Part shown: positions 1-11,637 of the stretch, piece after piece | How positions within the stretch are numbered: position 1 is the stretch's first letter | Layout: each line of letters starts with the position of its first letter | From: Reticulitermes lucifugus | Taxonomy: Eukaryota; Arthropoda; Insecta; Blattodea; Rhinotermitidae | Length of the DNA stretch: 32,705 bases | Direction of reading: 5' to 3' | Assembly: GCA_026260175.1 (NCBI GenBank) | Contig: JAKCWW010000017.1 | Location: 165,731 to 198,435 of the forward strand | Position numbers and translations under genes: made by a program | The notes under the pieces: generated by a model | The model's input: only the letters and a program-made list of their open reading frames with translations | Told to the model about the DNA's origin: nothing | Database searches by the model: none

Positions 1-75
1 TGTGATCGTGAAGCCTCGAAAAATGAGGCGGCCTAGGCCCCCAAGGGGCTGTCGGGCCATTGAGAAAAAAAACAA
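1..75 (+). mobile_element. SINE-1, 3' end only
   Basis: This is the 3' end of a tRNA-derived SINE whose body lies before the window. It matches positions 14285-14356 almost base for base: a GTGATCGTGAAGCCTCGA block, a small GCCTC/GAGGC hairpin, the palindrome GGCCTAGGCC, a CCCC/GGGG hairpin and an A-rich tail. The short open frame across it is chance. Confidence 0.8.
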
Positions 76-3000
76 AGCTACGGCTCTTGCAGGTTACGAC
101 GCTCTTCTTGTAATATCACAAATTGTTCACTACAACAAATCATATCCCTCGGCACTTTTTTCGATATTTTTTAAACAATTAAAGCCGAGAGCTAAATATG
201 TGTAACACCCACCTTTTGTAACATTAAGAAACTTTATACTTTGCCCAAACAGTGTCTGTGATTTGCATATTTCCCACAATAGATATTCTGTACAGCACTT
301 AAAAAAATTGTTAAAATCTTTAAAATTAACAAGGACTGTGTTTTCTGTGAGGCGGGAACTGAGGTTGCCTCTATAATACGGATTAATTTTATTCTCAAAG
401 GGTCAGTGTGTGCCGAGGGAGCTTTCCCAGTAGTATAGTGACCAGGGTAGTAAAGCTGACTACACACCTCCTAGTGCTAGGTAGAAAAATGCTCAAGTTA
501 TACCTCCTCGTGGCGTGAAGAGCCAACTTTACTTTCTTACATTTAAAGGTTTAAATATATTCTTCCTGCAAAGAGATGCATTTCAAATTTTTTCCTATAT
601 AAAAATGTGCTAATCTTCAACATTCTGATAACAGTTTTCAAATTGACTAAGAACAACCATTTCTAGATTATACTTTTCCTGATTCAATCATGAATCGCAC
701 TTCTGTTCATTAGTATTGTTACAAGGTATCTATGCTTCTAAATATTCCGGTACTAAGAAATTTATTTATTCGTCTGACTTCACTGTTGTTTATCTAAATC
801 TCGAAAGTATAAGGCTGCCAAATGATATCCGTTACCGCTAGTATTCTGCACATGCCGGGTTCGAATCTCGTCCACTCTGACGTCCTTACTTCTTCAACGT
901 AAGTATCGGATTTTATATTGAAACCCTTCACTTTCTTCATTCAAAATACATGTATAATCCTGCCAAAAATTTCGGTGCCAAGCCGTAGCTGATATGTCGT
1001 TTTAAAAAGCCAAACAATTACCCAGTCTATTTATCACAGATGATGTGGAACTCAAGGGTAAGTAACGTAATTTCACCTGTAAACACTTCATGTGTTTTAC
1101 ATAAAGATTGCAGTGCCATGCCTAGTGTATTATCGTACGTAAGGGAATGTAGACTACCCGTCTCACATGCATGCTGCAGAATTTGCCGCATAAGTAAGGC
1201 GTCACAAACGGCTGCGTATAAGAATGCCGAAAAGAAATGAGTCTTAAATGCGTTCGGAGATGTATTTACGAATACCAGTTTCCATACGACGTAGCTTGGC
1301 CGAGTGCTCGACCAGTTGAAATGTCAGTACTTGTGTACGAAGTGTTACACCTACCTCATCCCAGGAGGAGGTAATCGAGATCCTCAATACTTCGTTCTCA
1401 GTCTAAGTTTATGATTTTTCCTTAGAGTGACATATCAGAAAAACAAACTAACTGGCAATTCACAATGTGTACAGAATAAGTGAGTGACAAAATTTTCTAC
1501 AGTATTTCGACCCATGCAGATACAAATAAAATAAATTCCTTTCAAAAAACCACAGTTCTCTTTGTGAAGGGTCAGTAGTGAGAAAACTGAAGTATGAAAC
1601 GTAGCCATGCTGTTTTGTAGCTGTACCACCGGAAAGAAACGCGTACACCACAAATCTAAGTGACAGGCCCCAGTGCGGACTTCATTTGAGTGAAACTTAC
1701 ATCTTATCAAACCTATGTCTTGGGAAGGTAAATGATGTCCTTTGACGGTAACTTTCTATCTCTCCTCTCTGACGCGTATTCCGAAAACAATAGTGTTAAC
1801 AAAGGAATTTTAATAAAAAGTCTCCTCCAAACCTTGGGGTTTAACAAATGTTTCCTACTCGACATTGGTCGTATATTGTTGGAAATACATGAACATTCTT
1901 TTTTGTGTGATTAAGATGGGTGTGTGAACTTAGTGACTTATATAAATAATTATAGCAAAATAATTAACATTTGTTGGGCGTATCAGGAATATAACATCCC
2001 ATGGCATGATCTTACTTTACAGTTTGCATTATGTGAAATCGTTAAATATTATTTTGAATGCATTATAACTGTTTGAAGAGAAAGATCTCAGGAAAATGTG
2101 TAGTCTACAGAGGATAAGGCGATCAGTTTAACAGAGCAGGGAAAAGAGGGACTTTGTGTTTTGCATATGTCACTGGAACTTATCAGAAAATTCCGAAGGG
2201 TTGGGTATGTTGCGAGTACAAGGAAACGGTACGTAATTTTGATGGTGAAATCTGTCGTCAATACGTTCCCTTTGGTAGATCGAAAATGGGGCAGGAGTAT
2301 AACACTAAGACAGGCAATAGGAGCAATGTTCCGAGGAAGATATGTGGATGAAATTGTTCCAGGATGTTTTCCAGTGAGGAATGTGTAACTTTCAGATTCT
2401 GCCACAAGAATGTTTGTTAATAACTCTTAACATCATCACCCACAAGCACAGATACGAAACATTAAATTCAGATATTTACGTAGCCTACATTATTAGAAAC
2501 GGCAGAGAAAGTAATATACCAACCTCCTTATTCCTCCACTAATATTTGTACTTTTCTGGATATAAAATTTGTTATATCTATGTTAAAAACTTAAACATAA
2601 TCACCAGTCACTGGTACAATGCCAAAAACATACACTTATAAGAATTACTCCATTTTGTAGGCTTGTTTAAATTACTAAGAAATTAGTATATTACGAAGTA
2701 CATGGTAATGGCCTTGGAATCTATTTTACTAGAATTTTTAAAGCTCCTTTTTTAATTATCAGCCATGTAGTTACTATATCCATTATACTACAGCGTTTGA
2801 AGTTCTGTTATCGAAGTATCATGAGCCCAGAATTTATATTCATTTTACTCATTGAGGTATCCTTATAAGATGGCCTTGGTTTTCTCCTCAGCCTCGTCTT
2901 TCACAATGGCGGAAGGATTAGCTTAACTGTTTGCTCGAATTTCTGTTGCCTATATTCTTACTATTTCTTCATATTCTAGCGGTCGCCAGTTCGAATTCTA

Positions 3001-3699
3001 GTCTGCACATCGGCTATCCTCAATCTTTTGTGCTGTCTCTCTGTTCCGCATAACAAACGCAAATAGCGTGTCCTAAAATATAATATGAGCGCTCTAAATG
3101 ACTCAATCTTTTAATACCTATAAATTTTCTTTTGCTGTGTAAAGTACATCCTTGACAAAGCGCTGTTTCGCAGAACAAGAACAAGGGAATCAGTTACAAT
3201 CGTGCGAGATATAAGGTTCCTGCAGACTTGTTGATGAAGTTTTAAGTCTTCTGATATATGAAACCGTGTCGATTGGTAAAGATTTGGGCTACTTAAACCG
3301 TGAAACCGAAGGCAGCAATGTCCTCTGAATTTTCGGTAACTGAAATATTCATGTCAGTCTCTTGATCGAAGGCGTGTTTTTATGTGTGTGTGTGTAAAAG
3401 AGAGTGAACACATTTCGAAATCCAACAATCTGAAAACACATTCCTATTTTACGTTTCTTACGACGTCACATGGACCTAAATATATTCGGTGTGCCATTTC
3501 TGCTCGCACTCCAAACAGGAAGAGTACGGTCTAACGGTGCGGTGCGACACCACACAATGGAGAAAGCTGTTCTTATCACCCTGAAGGCCCAGGGCCCGGT
3601 GTATAATCGCACAGAGGGAAATTAATATTTCAGGTGTGTGCTTCGAGCCAGCTTTCACCATAAATATTGACATAAAGCAACAGTTTATCACGTTCATGA
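76..3699. other. AT-rich noncoding stretch, no gene seen
   Basis: No open frame here has recognisable protein character. Two isolated tRNA B-box-like strings occur (858-868 and about 2986-3001) without convincing A boxes; they may be remnants of old SINEs. A tRNA-like A-box string also occurs near 1295. An 18-nt segment at 1040-1057 sits between an acceptor-like and a donor-like site (see findings). A short GT run lies near 3385. Confidence 0.5.
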
Positions 3700-3832
3700 A
3701 CTGACTCATGTTGCAAGACTTCTCCTCTCAGTACACAGTTCAGTGGCAGTTTACTAATCGTAATGAAACTTCGGGTCCCATAAAAGGCGGGAAACTTCTT
3801 GAACAGCTGAGTGACCATCATCTTGTTAAGAA
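3700..3832 (-). pseudogene. Retroelement fragment, 'FPAFYGTR' family (copy 1)
   Basis: The minus strand reads VTQLFKKFPAFYGTRSFIT. I recognise this as a fragment of a repeat-derived open frame that recurs across insect genomes, probably retrotransposon-derived; the clade is not assigned. Similarity fades towards the lower coordinate. Two other pieces of the family occur at 10630-10682 and 15172-15266, all on the minus strand. There is no full-length protein and no reverse transcriptase motif beside it, so it is a dead fragment. The family is recognised from memory and not by search. Confidence 0.5.
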
Positions 3833-4791
3833 GCGGTCTGCTTCATAAAGAAACTGGGTATAATGAGGACCCGCATCAGTGTAAAATTAATACATTCTAT
3901 CAAATTTAATTCAGCAAAACTGCTGAAACGTGTTTTGCAATTTTTTTTTTGTACGCCTAGTAATAAGTCAAGTACCGTGCATTTGTTACTTATTTAACGA
4001 CGCTGTCAGTAACTTAGATAATATAGCTTCGACTGAGTGGGTGATAATGAATGGATTGGAAAGGTTGTGCAAGTAAGAGGTGTTAAACCGTTCATGTGGG
4101 GGGGGGGTAGGTTAACGTAATATTCACATGCTAATCCACCCCACCACTCATCAGGCGTTTCTTCATTCATGGTGGCTAACGAAGTCGCTACAGTAATTAT
4201 TATTAAATTATTATCTTCTTATAAACGTGGCTGAAATGAGTCAATTTTGTTGGAAAGAAATGAATGTCTCTTAAGAAACAATAAGATCATTCCGTCGTGT
4301 AAGCGAAATATAAAGTTGACTCGCATAAAATACGAAAAAGACAGGCAATGTACGTATATACGTAACACTGAGGCGCGATCGTGAAACTACTCTTGCCGTG
4401 GAAAAGCAATACGTATTACATATTCTGACTGTGTCTGTAGACTTAGTTATCCAGCAGGCCAAGCGCATGCGCCTATTATATTGTCATCTGTGGCCTGTCT
4501 GGCTGTACCATATTTTTTCACATTATCTCATAAACGGCACGATTTTCGGAAAAACGTTACTGAACATAAAATGCGTGTTCTGTTTTTCTATACAATGTTT
4601 GTTTGTAATATTTCTCGTTCTAAGAAGAATTTGGTCAGATATGATCATAAATGAAGGTACGTCTTCATATAAAGTACCCGTTATTAATGCGAGATTTTAA
4701 TCAAACTTGAATTTTCTCGACAGATTATCGAAAAATACTGGAATATAAAATTTCACGAAAATCCTTTCAGTGGGAGCCGAGTTGTTTCATG
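3833..4791. other. Noncoding, nothing recognised
   Basis: Contains homopolymer runs (T run near 3941, G run near 4098) and open frames up to 100 codons with no family features. Nothing here supports a gene. Confidence 0.4.
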
Positions 4792-4842
4792 CGGACGGAC
4801 AGAGATGGACGGAAGGACGGATAGATGGACAGACAGACATAA
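4792..4842. repeat. GGAC/GACA-type tetranucleotide repeat
   Basis: An imperfect tract of GGAC, GGAT and GACA units. It follows a stretch resembling the AAATTTCA-type lead-in that often precedes such GACA tracts in insect repeats. The tract at 7300-7361 has a similar composition. Confidence 0.7.
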
Positions 4843-5949
4843 CGAAGCTAACAGTCTCTTCGCAATTTTGCGAATGCACCTAAAAAGGATTCGGACACAG
4901 GAATGTTAATTAGGAATCTGTGGAATAAAGTGAAAAACACACCGATTTCAACATTTTATAAGACTAAATTCAAGATGGGCGATATATATCGAAAACAATA
5001 ATTCATAGTCGACAATAAAACTTTATTAAAGAAAAATTCATATCATTATTTAACTTAGCTTTTCAATAACTTTGATTTTCCAGAAAATTATGTATTTCGA
5101 CAATCAAAAATAGAAATATGATTACATAGAAACTTTATTTTGCGACTCACTCAGCGTAATTCCATCTATCAAACTACTGCAGTCTGTACCAATTATCATC
5201 AACTGATCATCTCACACAATTCAACTCACCCAACTCCCCCACACCTCACAAATCAAGCTCATTACATAACACAGATATTTTATCTTGTCAGTGGCTAACT
5301 AAACCAATATTGCTAGTGGAATGCATTATAGCCGACCGCAATAGACCTGCTGGAAACATCAACAGAAAACTAAAGAATGTCATTATTCTCTTTCTACCTT
5401 AAAATGCTCTGAATGAAACCTGTTTCCCTCGGTTTTTAGCTGCCCGATATTTTTGGAACAGAGGTAACATAGGCTTCCAACCGCTCCATTCACGTCTAAC
5501 CATGTCCAGCCTTAAAATTTAGCAGTTTATAAGTCCTTAGATAGTCAAGAAACTGCCTTGCACCTCATCCTCCAATAATCATGCCATATACATCCCAGTC
5601 TCCTAAGCTATCTCTCCCTTTATGCTTTAAGAACAAAAGGTTTTACAAAACTCCCAGTTTTCACGTGCGTAATTTCGTAAAAAGATGGCAGTGTTCCTAG
5701 GTCAATATTAGCCAGTCCAAAGCGCTTGACACAACCAAATATTATCACTAACCTTTGGCTTGTAGGAACACAGTTGGCGCAAAATATTTTAACAAACATT
5801 TTTAATAAGAAACAACGCAGCATGATTTTAATGACAAAAAGATTTATAGAATCAAATATCTAATATTCCAATGTTAAGATAATTGTAAAATTTAAGAGAT
5901 CTCGCAAATTCCAACACATTTTAACGCATTTCACTTGTTTTTTTATTCA
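4843..5949. other. AT-rich noncoding stretch
   Basis: No coding or repeat structure recognised. The short open frame at 5620-5823 (minus) has no family character. Confidence 0.4.
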
Positions 5950-6070
5950 TGTACATTTATGCCTGAAGGTGGTCGTATAGACCGAAATATGTAGCATTGT
6001 TGAATACAATACATTGTTTTCTTTGGCGGTAAATACAAATTACCATTGATTTATTTTACGTACAACGGGA
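5950..6070 (+). mobile_element. Penelope-like element end (copy A), remnant
   Basis: This is a short remnant of the same end sequence found at 18.76, 19.5, 22.1, 22.3 and 24.2 kb. It holds a hammerhead-like block followed by an AT-rich tail with TTGTT-rich sequence. No PLE reverse transcriptase or GIY-YIG endonuclease is visible anywhere in the window, so this is a solo or truncated end. Assignment to PLEs rests on the hammerhead plus flank, since hammerhead motifs are known from PLE terminal repeats. Confidence 0.45.
5959..5997 (+). ncRNA. Hammerhead ribozyme motif, core mutated (copy A)
   Basis: Order of parts: stem I 5' strand ATGC (5959-5962); core CTGAAGG (5963-5969, canonical CTGATGA, two changes); stem II GGTC (5971-5974) with GACC (5980-5983) and a GTATA loop; GAAA (5984-5987); near-palindromic stem III ATATGT (5987-5992); cleavage-site A 5993; stem I 3' strand GCAT (5994-5997), which pairs perfectly with ATGC. 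The core changes predict loss of activity. Confidence 0.6.
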
Positions 6071-6135
6071 TAAATTCCATCAAAATAAATTCCTGTTTGC
6101 TTAACAATAACATTCTCATAGAAGAAACACAAACA

Positions 6136-6259
6136 GACGTCAAAGTGAAGTGACGTCACTCGCCGTCTGCTGTAGAATGAGTGACGTAGAGGGGCGGCGT
6201 GGCACTACTGAATGACGTAACGGCGTCTCCACAACTCGGGGTCAACAGCCTCATGACGC
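6136..6259. promoter_or_regulatory. Cluster of CRE/ATF-type TGACG sites with a GC box
   Basis: Five TGACG/GACGTCA-type sites lie within 124 bp: GACGTCA (6136-6142), the full palindrome TGACGTCA (6151-6158), TGACGTAG (6182-6189), TGACGTAA (6213-6220) and TGACGC (6254-6259). A GGGGCGGCG box lies at 6191-6199. The segment is clearly more GC-rich than its AT-rich surroundings. The density suggests a CREB/ATF-responsive promoter or enhancer. No gene could be attached to it: the open frames at 6409-6809 overlap in two frames and lack family features. Confidence 0.35.
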
Positions 6260-7299
6260 TGCAATCAATACGCCCAGAACAGGTTCGTCACGGCACGGCC
6301 GGACTCCTTCATAGGCCTAAGTCATATTAATTAAGAACATAGCACAGAGCATCAAACACAAAGATGTCACAATTCGAAATCTTTTTTTGACTATCTTAAC
6401 ATGTATTAGTGGTTACGGGATGCATAAATAATGCAATAACATGCAATTTACTCATACTTTTAATATTGCTCATTGTAAACCTAGGGACCACGTCAGCATA
6501 CAGATTTGCAGGAATCTTATTTCTATCTACAGCATTCATCCATTCCCAGTGCTACACCAACTGCCGCCTTCCGGCGCCCAGACGCCACTCATTCATATCA
6601 ACACTGTCCTACTAAGCTGTCTACCACTCAACGGCGCCACGCCTACTCCTTCACTCCAGATTTTCCTTGGATGCCTTCTAATAATTTTTTCTGGGGTGAT
6701 TAAAGCATTATTACTTCAGCAGTTTTTCATATCATTCGCTACTGGCCTCATTGTTTCTGTCCTAGGCTTGTTACTTATGTTACTGTCAAATCACAAAATA
6801 TACACGTAATAAATAGTCCACGAATTAAAATACAGCATGCAGGCCAGAAAATACAAAATATAAGACAGTTGATTCACGGTTTAGAACCTCGCTCGACATG
6901 GATGTGGGTCTATATGTCGAATTTACTCCGTGTTTTGCTGTCATCAACGGAAGTAGAAGCATTGTCGGGCCCACGCTTCTGACCAAGAGTGTCTACGAAA
7001 TGTCGAACATGATACGGATATAAACGCAGAGCATACCAATAGTCTTTGTTTAATTATCTTGGAATTGTAAGACTTTGTACTGGACAAAAAATATTTGTTT
7101 CATTTTTTTATTTAAGGTTTGCCTGGAACTCTTGTCCTTCTGACAAATAATTACTGATGTTATGAGCGACATACACACGAGATTCGCGTAGAAACGCATG
7201 TACATCTTCATGAAGAGTGTCTGTTATTTTCGTCCGATTTAATATAAAATTAAATGCAAATCCACTCTGCGATTCTTGAGTTCTTGCCTGAGGATATAC
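6260..7299. other. Noncoding; two overlapping open frames of doubtful reality
   Basis: Open frames at 6409-6615 and 6441-6809 (plus) both contain hydrophobic stretches but overlap in different frames and match nothing I know. The AT-rich composition makes chance the better explanation. The octamer TAGGCCTA occurs at 6312-6319. Confidence 0.35.
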
Positions 7300-7361
7300 G
7301 GACGGACAGAGACAGAGAGACAGGCAGGCAGGCAGGCAGACAGACAGGCAGGCAGACAGAC
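7300..7361. repeat. CAGG/CAGA tetranucleotide microsatellite
   Basis: A tract of CAGG and CAGA units with a GACAGAGA lead-in. The tract stays open in several frames and creates low-complexity open frames of both orientations that should not be taken as genes. Confidence 0.9.
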
Positions 7362-7609
7362 CTGGTAAACTTAAGGGGCGGATATTTGCAACTTTTGGTT
7401 TCGAACGCGTCAAAAATGAAATACGTAATAAAGCTCGTAGGTACTCGGTTTGTCGAGAAATTAACCACATGTCATGGAACCCAAATTTCATTAGTGTTTT
7501 CACAAGAATGCACATCTGGATCCCATCCTCAGCCGGAAAAAAACCCACACTCTTTTAAGTTCCATTATGACATTATCTCGGGAGCCGGGATATCGTAACA
7601 AATATATTA

Positions 7610-7870
7610 AAAAGGCTACGGGCTGGACGATCCATGTTTCGAAACCTGGCAGAAGCATAACATTTCTCTCTTCTCCAATACGTCCAGAGCGGCTCTGAGG
7701 CCCACCCAGTCTTCTATTCAATGGGGCGGTTCTTTCCCGGAGGTAAAGCGCCAGGGACGTGAAGTTGGCCACTTACCCGCATTTAGTGCAGAGGTTAAGA
7801 AAGAGAGGCGCTATACCTGTTCTCTGCCCCTCCACTCACACGACTTCATACAGTGGAAAAAAGAAAACTT
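7610..7870 (+). mobile_element. SINE-2 copy, diverged head
   Basis: A B-box-like string (TTTCGAAACCTGGC) is followed by the conserved body: GGCTCTGAGGCCCACCC, a GTAAAGCGCC block, GACGTGAAGTTGGCCACT and a GTGCAGAGGTTAAG block. These align in order with the full copy at 27842-28126. The A box is no longer recognisable, so the 5' boundary is approximate. Confidence 0.7.
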
Positions 7871-7984
7871 TATGGTATTATTCTCCTACCTACTCCTGCG
7901 TATTCCGCATGATTTCTTTCTTTCAGGTTTTCCGATGAAGCATTTTTACCTATTTCTCACTTACAATTAATTCAGAAGTGACAG

Positions 7985-8035
7985 GAGAAGGGGGCCTAAT
8001 CCGTGGAGGCTGAAAAAGAAGAAGATTCTATTTGT
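7985..8035 (+). mobile_element. Possible LINE 3' tail with GAAGAAG end
   Basis: A short block ends in AAAAAGAAGAAG, like the LINE 3' ends at 19179-19283 and 27681-27790. No coding residue motif is left, and no target duplication was found. Weak call. Confidence 0.2.
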
Positions 8036-9607
8036 TATGTGTCTCAATCCATCATCTTCCATGACAATATCTGATCAGAATTATCGATGTGTAGATAAAT
8101 CAATATTGTCCTTGTCTTTCAAGAATCAGCAGAAAGAAACTGGTATAAATACCACTCAAACGACATTCAACAACCACTCGTGACGAGCAAGATACAATTT
8201 TCATAAGCTATAATTTAAACTGCAGTCTAATTCGAAACTCGGGACGTACTCATAAATTACGACTAGTAAAATAAAACTTAATATATCTACCATATTTTTG
8301 CTTGTTACGCAAACTTCTCTGCCGTATCTTACTACTACACACCATTCTCGTATACATCCTGTAGATGAATGTAAACATACGACGCTGTTCACACCATCCA
8401 GACGCCCATTAATCAGTAATGTGAGATTTTTGGATCGCAGGGTAATGATTATGAAGAATACTGCCCTCTAAGACGTGACGTGACGCCATGCAGGCTGTTG
8501 TATGTTTACCGACGCTGCGGAGGAACCTTATATCCGTACCTTCGGGGTAAGCAGACTACAACGTGTCATATCCTAAAATGCCGTCATGTTCGATCAATAA
8601 TTTCTTAAAGTTGAAAACTTAGAGTTAATACAGACGCAGCCTGTTACAAGGAGATATTATTTTCTGTAACTAACCTCAGGAACAGCAGCCACATTGCCGG
8701 TCTCTTGCAAGTTCTCACTTTTCCCGTATCCAAAAAATTCGAAGTAGATGACTGGAGGAGAAACACTATTCCGGAATTACAATAATTTCGAAACTTCATA
8801 ATCATGTGTCAGGTGCCAGGTAGAGCCACTGAACCTGCAATCTAATTGCAAAACAGACACAAACTATAAGAGCCTGGCGGAGTATCAGGCACTTTGTGAT
8901 AAGGGAGCAGAGTTTCCACGTTAGAATGACACGACCGAATGTATAAAAATGCGATTACACTGCCGATATCAATTCGTTCTATTTTTTACGCCATTATCAG
9001 CTTTAAATAAAATATCAGTCAACAAAGGCAGTAGTAAGTAAAGAATTCTAAACGATTTGATGTAGTTTAAAAAAATTATCACAGACCAGAGAGACGTGTC
9101 TAAATCTTACATATACTCGTAGTTGCTCTATTTGTCAATGAACCTACTCCAATTGTTTAGACGATTTTGCTTCTATCAGAATCATTTATTTTCAAACAAC
9201 TGGTAAGCCATTCTTGAAACAATCTTCAGTCACGAATTCATTCATAGCGGAAATATAAAAATCAGTGGTCATGTTGGACCAAAGAGGAATTTAGCAAACA
9301 TGTGTTCGTTCTAGTTTGCACACACCAATACCAAAGTTAACTGATATCACCTTTCGGAGATTGGTGACGCAGACATACCGTTCTCAATACGTATTTATGT
9401 ACTTCCTGCAAAGAACGCATAAAAATGGACGAAGGGGCAGGCACACTCCGCGCCGAGGGCGTTGACCCAGGATCGCGATCTGAAGGAAACAAGCCAGTTT
9501 CAATACGAGGGACCATACAGAAATGCTTATCCCCCAATAAGTTGTAAAATAAATCGCTCAAAACAGTAGTGTTAAGCGAGAAAATAATTTAGAACCAAAG
9601 AAGCTTA
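8036..9607. other. Noncoding, nothing recognised
   Basis: Only short open frames without family features. A GACGTGACGTGACG run at 8472-8485 contains overlapping TGACG sites. The minus frame at 9337-9561 has no recognisable product. Confidence 0.4.
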
Positions 9608-9803
9608 AAAGTGGGGTAAGAACGGTACAGCACTAGATGTAAGTGACCAACTGACAGCTCAGGCCGCTTTACCCACGATACACAATCAGTGGGTCTCAGA
9701 GCCAGTCTTGATGCTGTAGAAAAGAGAAAACAGCCAAGCACCTGCCTGGAATCGAACCTCGATTCCTATTCCGTCCATCCCCTAGCGCAGTCGCCATTCA
9801 AGC
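9608..9803 (-). mobile_element. SINE-2 copy, reverse orientation
   Basis: Read on the minus strand, a tRNA-like head with the B box GAGGTTCGATTCCAGG is followed by the SINE-2 body in order: GGCTCTGAGACCCAC, GTAAAGCGGCC, GTTGGTCACTTAC and ATCTAGTGCTG. The order and spacing match 27842-28126, and the tRNA-like promoter is better kept than in the 7.6 kb copy. Confidence 0.7.
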
Positions 9804-10196
9804 GTTTGAATGTCATTAATTTTACTGTATATACATCCTCTCTAGAAAGAAATACTTCAAATTAACTTTGTACATATCTCTTTACGAGATGTGAACTGCG
9901 CATTGTAAGTATCAGTGCTCGAAACAGATTTTGTATAAAGCAGAGGGTACTCTAGACCGATGCGGACAAAACTTAAATTAGCTTGAAAATTTGAAATGTA
10001 GACCCTCACCAACCCCACCACCACCACTGGTTACAGAATATAATAAAAATCTATTTCAAAAATCTATAAATATATTATGTGAAGGGATATTACCTCACGA
10101 TTAAGCGTTTATTTTATGCACATTGTAGGTCAACTCCAAATAAGTAGACAATATTTTGTTGCGCTTTATTTAGCATGATTCAGAGTGTTACAGTGA

Positions 10197-10410
10197 AAGA
10201 TGCTGAGGACAACGGAAGAAGTAAAAGGAAACAGAAGACGACAGCATGATGAGAATTCATGATCTGTACTCTTCATAAAACATTATTAGGGTAATAAGAT
10301 AAACGAAAATCAGAAGGGCGGGACATGTAACACGCACAATGGAGATGAGAAATGCGAACCAAGTTTTAAACCGAAAAGCAAAGGAGAGAAAAACTTCATC
10401 TTCGGTGTAG
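10197..10410 (+). pseudogene. Decayed LINE 3' end ('RRAGHVTR' region)
   Basis: Two frames read through a familiar LINE C-terminal region. The first gives KMLRTTEEVKGNRRRQHDEN (from 10197). After a frameshift the second gives IHDLYSS, a stop, NIIRVIR, a stop, then TKIRRAGHVTR, and ends at the TAG at 10408-10410. In intact insect LINEs the equivalent reads roughly HNEELHDLYSS, NIIRVIK, then RWAGHVARM, a region after the reverse transcriptase. One frameshift and two internal stops show a long-dead copy. Recognition is from memory of the family. Confidence 0.65.
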
Positions 10411-10629
10411 AAGAACAGCTATTCTGCCCTCACGATGGAGGAAGCAACACCATTCGAAACGTTGTTAGGCCTACCTGTAACAAAGTACACGACGTTACAG
10501 GCCATAGGACAGCAATCTTCACAGTCACCGCCGTCACAGCCTAAAACCTCAAAAACAGCGTATGAGAATGTGGATTCCATTCGTCTGGCTTAGGATTAGT
10601 GGCTCCTTCCTGTGAACACAGTACTATAG

Positions 10630-10682
10630 CTTCGGGCTCTAAAAATGGGGCATTTCTTCAGCAGCTGAAGGACTATCAGATT
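10630..10682 (-). pseudogene. Retroelement fragment, 'FPAFYGTR' family (copy 2)
   Basis: The complement of this segment aligns at the base level with the 3760-3832 and 15225-15266 copies (CAGCTG, AAGAAAT and CCCGAAG blocks in the same order). The reading frame is broken by a stop and a substitution. It lies about 220 bp after the decayed LINE end but on the opposite strand. Confidence 0.4.
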
Positions 10683-11497
10683 CTCAATAGGACTCTCCTT
10701 CCTGTCGTTATTTTATCAGTGCGGAACTATCATACCCGATCGTACTGCTGTTCCTGACACGTGCACATCAAACAGGTGCAAGGCAATTCAGCTCAGTGTA
10801 CCGAAAATTAAGCACTTCCATTGTTTATTACCTTGACTACCGCCTACTAGTAGCACTAACGACGTACAAACGAGGAAGATATTGAAGGCGACAAGGGTGG
10901 CCGTTCTGATACAGGCACATGACGATGAACTGCTACAGAGCAACTGGTCTTATAACAGTATTTCAATTCTTCTGAAAGGCTTCTATTTAACCGAGACTGA
11001 GTCTGCGGAACAAGACCTGGAGTTTCGTACTTACATTTATTTTAAGAATGTCGACATCAGCATTAAATCTGATCAGTGATACTAACTATATGTATAGATA
11101 CCCCGATATCGATTCGTAGCACAGTTAAATTTGATCGAAAACTTGTATCTTAGATGCTCAGTACCAAATTTCATCCAAATACGTTAAATAGTTTCGGACC
11201 GACAACCATTACGCGTATATCTTATGCACTCTATAGAGAGCATAAATATGTAACAGCTATAAGCATCTGCGCTACGAAAAGCACAAACAGCCCTGAAATG
11301 TGACAAAAGAGAAGCAGAAAAGAGAAACGAAGTAGGTGATGCCGTAGGCCTATCAGCCTCTACTCTGGATTGTTTGTAATGTGAATTCACTTCCGCGATG
11401 CTAGATCTGGCATGTTGGACCTGGAGCAGAGGTCGAACGGCAGGAGTGAATGTCGTCCACCCTTGCGACTTCTGCTGGGCACATTTCGGCATCCCCG
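10683..11497. other. Noncoding, nothing recognised
   Basis: Near 11160 is an ACCAAATTTCATCCAAAT string of the type common in insect repeats. The octamer TAGGCCTA occurs at 11345-11352. The 65- and 108-codon open frames show no family features. Confidence 0.35.
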
Positions 11498-11637
11498 TGA
11501 CGTCATTCATCGGAGCGTCAGCCTGGCTGCATGGTATTATCCACTTCTGCTAAGCTCTGGGAATTCTCTTCCTGTGTTTACATCGCCGGCCATCGACCCT
11601 GCAAGCTCGTGGTAACCATGGCAACTAGGCCACGCCC
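11498..11637. promoter_or_regulatory. Putative regulatory module: CRE, X-box, KLF box
   Basis: Three well-formed motifs sit in 140 bp of GC-rich sequence: TGACGTCA (11498-11505, full CREB/ATF palindrome), GTAACCATGGCAAC (11612-11625, matching the RFX X-box pattern of two half sites around AT) and CCACGCCC (11630-11637, KLF/Sp type). RFX X-boxes mark ciliary and sensory-neuron genes in animals. Overlapping open frames on both strands (11412-11775) are not convincing, so the target gene is unknown. Confidence 0.35.

Noticed and set aside
858-868. tRNA B-box-like string suggesting a tRNA or SINE
   Set aside because: No A box at the right spacing and no cloverleaf could be drawn; same for about 2986-3001 and near 31836.
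6409-6809. Plus-strand frames with hydrophobic segments, possibly a membrane protein
   Set aside because: Two overlapping frames are equally plausible, neither resembles a family, and AT-rich DNA readily yields Leu/Ile/Phe-rich frames.
7108-7598. Frames of 114-146 codons on both strands
   Set aside because: They are held open by the CAGG/CAGA tandem repeat and are low-complexity artefacts.
7905-7927. Acceptor-like TTTCTTTCTTTCAG
   Set aside because: No protein-like exon or donor nearby; it directly follows a SINE-2 copy.
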